A DNA stretch of 54,863 bases from Acidobacteriota bacterium (GTDB lineage: Bacteria > Acidobacteriota > Terriglobia > Terriglobales > Acidobacteriaceae): NCBI GenBank assembly GCA_003225055.1, contig QIAU01000204.1, positions 1 to 54,863 of the forward strand. Reading direction: 5' to 3'. Shown piece after piece: positions 51,640 to 54,863 of the stretch. The notes below the pieces were generated by a model. The model did no database searches, was not told the DNA's origin, and saw only the letters and a list, made by a program, of their open reading frames with translations. The stretch's first letter is position 1, and the number at the start of each line of letters is the position of its first letter. The translations under genes were made by a program, and so were the position numbers.

Positions 51640-52230
51640 CCGCCACGCTGGCATGAGACAGGAATACGCCAGACCATACTCTGGACGAGAAGCCACTGCC
51701 CAAGTACCTGAAAACCTTGCGCTCACCCGATGTACCTGGCGGTGAAGGCGGAGGCGATCCACCTTTACTGCTGTGCAGGCAACGTGTAACTGCGCCCGCA
51801 GGGCGATGCGCACGCTCACGGGGACTTTCACCGATATCAGCCGAAGCGGCTGCTATGCGGAGGTGCAAGCTACTTTCCCGCCCGGAACGAAGGTGTACCT
51901 GTCCACCGCAGCTCTATGAGTGTCGCCTAGACGTCAAGGCTGTGGTTACGAGTCGCTTACCCGTATCGGGATGGGCCTCGAGTTCACCGAAATGACGGAG
52001 GACAAACATGGCCAAGGCGGAGCGCACGCTCAGCATGCTGGCAGGCGCAGCGCAGCCAAGCCCGAACCAGCGAAGATGAAGCCGGGAGACTCGGAATGGA
52101 ACGACCCCCGATTACCGACACGGTGGCGGCGCTCGATGCGGTAATAAAAACCTTTTCACCAGAGCGACCATCTCTCGCGGGAAGAATTTCTCGCCCTGAT
52201 CCTGGGCAACCAAACCCGCTCCAATCTGTA
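51640..52230 (+). pseudogene. PilZ-domain protein pseudogene
   Basis: Pieces of a PilZ (cyclic-di-GMP-binding) protein can be joined only across frames: GTFTDISRSGCYAEVQATF and PPGTKVYLS in one frame (51826-51906), DVKAVVTSRLPVSG in the next, then GMGLEFTEMTED in a third. A C-terminal piece is ERPPITDTVAALDAVIK and LSREEFLALILGNQTRSNL to a TAG near 52232. The D-x-S-x-x-G motif of PilZ is present, but the frame is broken at least three times. An intact PilZ protein is encoded 2 kb further on. Confidence 0.72.
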
Positions 52231-52343
52231 GGCCTCGACAGGCAAGCCAAGGGCGGCTGTGTCTCCGCGCAGCCTCTCCTGTGAGCTTCTAAAAGGTATA
52301 GACTTGATTCAGCAAGCCTCCTTGGTGAAGGGAGGTGGCCGTT

Positions 52344-52664
52344 GTGAAACGTCTCCTGTCAGTTCTCGTGGTTTCTGCGCTTTTCCTCTCGCTCTCGGGC
52401 TGCGGCAGCCAGTTCTTTATTCGCGGTGCTCTCAACACCGCCACCGTAAGTGGAACGGTCAGCGTGGTGCAGTTCTCTACGATTGAGGACGGTGGAACTT
52501 CGCTGACGGTCACCCTGGTGACGTTCCTCGAAGGCGGCACCTCCCGTGGTGTAAGTTTCTGTGGCGATCAGCGAACGCAATTTCCCCTGAACCGGTTGGT
52601 GAATGCCACGTTCACGCCGGGGCCGCTCTGCGGCACGGTGGTGCAGATTGTGATCGTCATTTGA
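52344..52664 (+). CDS. small lipoprotein
   Basis: 106 residues with a lipoprotein signal (LLSVLVVSALFLSLSGCG; the lipobox LSGC places the acylated Cys at about residue 20). GGAGG at 52331-52335 stands 8 bases before GTG 52344. The mature part is beta-rich (TATVSGTVSVVQFSTIEDGG, SLTVTLVTFLEGG, CGDQRTQFPLN, LCGTVVQIVIVI) with a cysteine pair. No family recognised; membrane-attached, small and probably structural. Confidence 0.7.
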   Translation: MKRLLSVLVVSALFLSLSGCGSQFFIRGALNTATVSGTVSVVQFSTIEDGGTSLTVTLVTFLEGGTSRGVSFCGDQRTQFPLNRLVNATFTPGPLCGTVVQIVIVI

Positions 52665-52774
52665 GCTTCCGTCTTCGATCTCCGATCTCAGCTGCTGGAT
52701 TCCAGTTTTTTTCAGCAGATACTGCAGTCGTGCCCTGATACAAGCCCAGCCAATATTCGTTATCATGATCCAAT

Positions 52775-53749
52775 ATGTCTACCTATCTAATTACGGGCGT
52801 TGCGGGATTCATTGGATCGTCATTGGCGCGGGCAGTTCTGAAGCAGGGCGATCGGGTGCGCGGCATCGACAACTTCTCCACCGGAAAACCGGAGAACTTG
52901 CAAGAAATTTTCAAACAGATTGATTTTCGAGAAGCTGACATTCTGGACTTAGACGCCATGAACAAAGCCTGCGAGAGCGTGGATTATGTGCTCCACCAGG
53001 CTGCCATTCCTTCCGTCCCAAAGTCCGTGCTGGATCCTCTGGGCAGCAATCGGGCGAATGTGGATGGCACAGTCAATGTGCTGGTAGCCGCGCGAGACGC
53101 GAAGGTGAAGCGTGTCGTCTACGCGGCCTCGTCCTCTGCCTACGGCGACACTCCTACGCTTCCCAAGCACGAAGAGATGGCTCCCCATCCGCTCTCTCCG
53201 TACGCGGTCGCCAAGCTTGCCAGCGAATACTACATGGTTTCGTTTTTCCATTGCTACGGGCTGGAAACTGTCTGCTTGCGCTACTTCAACATCTTCGGTC
53301 CGCGCCAGGATCCGACGTCGCCGTATTCCGGCGTTTTGGCGAAGTTCATCACTCAGATGCTGAAAGGCGAGCCGCCCACCATCTTTGGCGACGGCGAGCA
53401 GAGTCGCGATTTCACCTATATCGACAACGCGGTCAGTGCCAACCTTCTGGCGTGTAAAGCACCCAAGAACGTCGCCGGGGGCGTATTTAATGTGGCCACC
53501 GGGCGCCGCGTCAACCTGAAAGAAAGCTTTCGGATTTTAAAGAAGTTGACCGATTATGAGGGCGAGGTGAAATTCGGGCCGGAGCGCGCGGGTGACGTGA
53601 AGCATTCTCTCGCCGACATTTCCAATGCAGAGAAACATCTCGGCTACAGGCCAATCGTCGACTTCGAAGAAGGACTGAAGAAAACTGTGGAGTGGTATCG
53701 GGTGAAGTCAGTAGACAGTGGGCGGTGGTCCGTGGTTACTAAGCCGTAG
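52775..53749 (+). CDS. NAD-dependent sugar epimerase (UDP-GlcNAc/glucose 4-epimerase type)
   Basis: Extended short-chain dehydrogenase that acts on nucleotide sugars, probably for surface polysaccharide, 324 residues. The NAD motif is YLITGVAGFIGSSLARAVL at residue 4; substrate and catalytic motifs are LHQAAIPSVPKSVLDP, YAASSSAYGDTP and SPYAVAKLASEYY (Tyr-x-x-x-Lys). Further motifs are LRYFNIFGPRQDPTSPYSGV and GDGEQSRDFTYIDN. It resembles WbpP-type 4-epimerases. The last 15 residues (VKSVDSGRWSVVTKP) come from an AGTAGACAGTGGGCGGTGG-type repeat that extends the reading frame. Confidence 0.93.
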   Translation: MSTYLITGVAGFIGSSLARAVLKQGDRVRGIDNFSTGKPENLQEIFKQIDFREADILDLDAMNKACESVDYVLHQAAIPSVPKSVLDPLGSNRANVDGTVNVLVAARDAKVKRVVYAASSSAYGDTPTLPKHEEMAPHPLSPYAVAKLASEYYMVSFFHCYGLETVCLRYFNIFGPRQDPTSPYSGVLAKFITQMLKGEPPTIFGDGEQSRDFTYIDNAVSANLLACKAPKNVAGGVFNVATGRRVNLKESFRILKKLTDYEGEVKFGPERAGDVKHSLADISNAEKHLGYRPIVDFEEGLKKTVEWYRVKSVDSGRWSVVTKP

Positions 53750-53843
53750 GAGCCGGCAAAAGCGGAGCGGCTTCAGGCGCTGTCGGCGCTGTCATTACCT
53801 TGGTGACCTATCTGCCCGTTACGGGTAAAGCTACGATCACTCT

Positions 53844-54521
53844 ATGACACTTGAATCGGTGCTGGTCTCCCGCGATTGGCAAGAAATCAGCGTCCTGGAA
53901 TGTATCCTGGGCAGTCTTCATATTGGGGTCGCCGTCGAGTCCGATCCCGAGCGAGCTAGCGCCAAGCTTTCCAAATCTAAAGTGGATGCCGTGATCATTG
54001 ATCGAGACCTCCGGGGAACTGAGAGCTTAGCCGCCAGCCTGTGCTCGTCGCAATCGAATGGGGACTCGGTGCCACTGCTCCTGCTGAGCGGCTCGCCCGG
54101 GCGTCACGACCTGCCGGCCACGGGCGCTACGTTTTTTTTCGAAAAACCAATCTCCGTAGAACAAGCGGTGCGCACACTTTCCGCCGCGCGCAATATGATG
54201 CTGACGGGCCGGCTGCGCTACTACCGCCAAACGCTCGCTATTCCCGTATCCCTTACGTTCGGCGCTCGCACGAAATGGAGCGTCCAGCTCACGAATGTCA
54301 GCCGGGGTGGAATTGGAGTTCGGACGCGGCGTCCCATCGATATCAGCGGCCCTATAAAAGTGCGCTTTTCCCTACCCGGCATGAAGGGTTCGGTTCAGGC
54401 AAAGGGGGAACTGGCTTGGACGGACGATGCGGGAAATGCGGGAATTCGTTTTGTCGAAATTCCTGAGCACCTCGGGCGCAACATGCAACTTTGGCTGGAA
54501 AAACAGTACTTTGCGCACTGA
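53844..54521 (+). CDS. receiver-like plus PilZ domain protein
   Basis: 225-residue signalling protein. The N-terminal half (1-110) looks like a degenerate response-regulator receiver: VDAVIIDRDLRGTESL holds the usual Asp site region, VPLLLLSGSPG the Thr/Ser strand, and FFFEKPISVEQAV the conserved Lys. The C-terminal half is a PilZ domain (120-222) with RYYRQTLAIPVSLTF (Arg motif), the N-x-S-x-x-G motif in LTNVSRGGIGVRTRRPI and WTDDAGNAGIRFVEIPE. It should bind cyclic di-GMP and act on motility, secretion or polysaccharide. ATG 53844. Confidence 0.85.
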   Translation: MTLESVLVSRDWQEISVLECILGSLHIGVAVESDPERASAKLSKSKVDAVIIDRDLRGTESLAASLCSSQSNGDSVPLLLLSGSPGRHDLPATGATFFFEKPISVEQAVRTLSAARNMMLTGRLRYYRQTLAIPVSLTFGARTKWSVQLTNVSRGGIGVRTRRPIDISGPIKVRFSLPGMKGSVQAKGELAWTDDAGNAGIRFVEIPEHLGRNMQLWLEKQYFAH

Positions 54522-54649
54522 CACAATCCTGCCACCACCTGCTCTTAATTAAAGCTAGTGTAGTGTCCCTTACTAGCTACTGTTTTCCGGCCAATCCTGT
54601 CGTTTGCGGCTATTCCTCTGCAGTAATACGAGCTGAGTTATCCTTCTTT

Positions 54650-54808
54650 CGGAATGGTGGGGGCTCGGCTAGCTTCTTCCCGGCTTTCTCCCTGCCTTAC
54701 ACCCATTACAGCCTGGTGGCGCGTAGCGAGGTGCTACGGCGGCGCTTTGTGGAGGGCCGTTCCTGGGAAGATGCCGCCCCGCCGCTCAAAGATCCCGAAT
54801 GGTTTTGA
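54650..54808 (+). pseudogene. DUF6431-like (transposon-associated zinc-ribbon/HTH) fragment
   Basis: FFPAFSLPYTHYSLVARSEV and LRRRFVEGRSWEDAAPPLKD, ending at a TGA near 54808, resemble the middle of DUF6431 proteins, which are frequent in Acidobacteriota and look transposase-related. The N-terminal zinc-ribbon part is not intact upstream (54522-54650 reads as noise), and the C-terminal part is lost after PEWF. Recognition is from memory of the motif. The region 54522-54863 holds no other feature. Confidence 0.4.
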
Positions 54809-54863
54809 CCGCGCGGCGCAGAAAGGAAAAGGCGGGCTGCGAAGCATCCAAGCTGTGGCACCA

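Noticed and set aside
54491-54650. First part of the 105-residue frame at the right edge as an intact gene
   Set aside because: The first half overlaps the end of the PilZ gene and reads as noise; only the later part resembles DUF6431, so it is listed as a fragment.

Overview
The window looks like a chromosome segment of a soil-type Acidobacteriota (Terriglobia, Koribacter/Sulfotelmatobacter-like). This is inferred, not proven. The reasons are an Oar-like TonB-dependent receptor with an N-terminal carboxypeptidase-regulatory domain, Tat-exported SelA-like and cupin proteins, a PQQ dehydrogenase, the order tig-clpP-clpX-lon-engB, frequent TTG/GTG starts, moderately high GC and many intergenic palindromic repeats. 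Most genes are ordinary. The striking features are a tRNA-anchored toxin-antitoxin array, an unusual number of decaying genes, and several families of small inverted repeats, some of which run into the ends of genes.

Layout. 1-7.1 kb: a HTH-cupin regulator, a secreted amidohydrolase, typA, a cyclotransferase-like gene with a membrane-anchored partner, a zinc-ribbon protein, a lactate dehydrogenase pseudogene and an RRM RNA-binding protein. 7.3-12.1 kb: tRNA-Arg(CCG), followed by six full or partial degenerate copies of its 3' end plus one copy of the 5' half of that repeat. The segments between them each carry one small toxin-antitoxin module (DUF433/DUF5615, RHH/PIN, DUF433 with a truncated toxin, ParD with a frameshifted ParE, VapB/VapC), and no integrase is visible. 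12.3-24.4 kb: a TPR protein and TonB receptor, then a periplasmic set: cupin, Tat-exported SelA-like PLP enzyme and a wrecked triple-RidA gene on the minus strand, with DUF4380 and a PQQ dehydrogenase divergently on the plus strand.

24.4-43.4 kb: a glycosyltransferase remnant, a GAF protein, guaA, a membrane protein, leuS interrupted by a palindromic repeat, a hydratase pseudogene, a MITE-like element, nfo, a zinc alcohol dehydrogenase, aroF, a YVTN beta-propeller, an M20 amidohydrolase, a bacilliredoxin, murB, and an ECF sigma factor with a TM partner and a secreted protein. 43.6-54.9 kb: a family 5 uracil-DNA glycosylase, then the protein-quality-control block tig-clpP-clpX-lon and engB, a PilZ pseudogene, a small lipoprotein, a sugar epimerase, an intact receiver-PilZ protein and a DUF6431-like fragment at the right edge.

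The main candidate for a new system is the 7.3-12.1 kb array. It can be read as serial capture of toxin-antitoxin cassettes of about 0.7 kb at a tRNA-Arg attachment site. The copies all point the same way, whatever the strand of the genes, and three spacings fall between 714 and 733 bp. All calls were made by reading the sequence and its translations; no database search was run.
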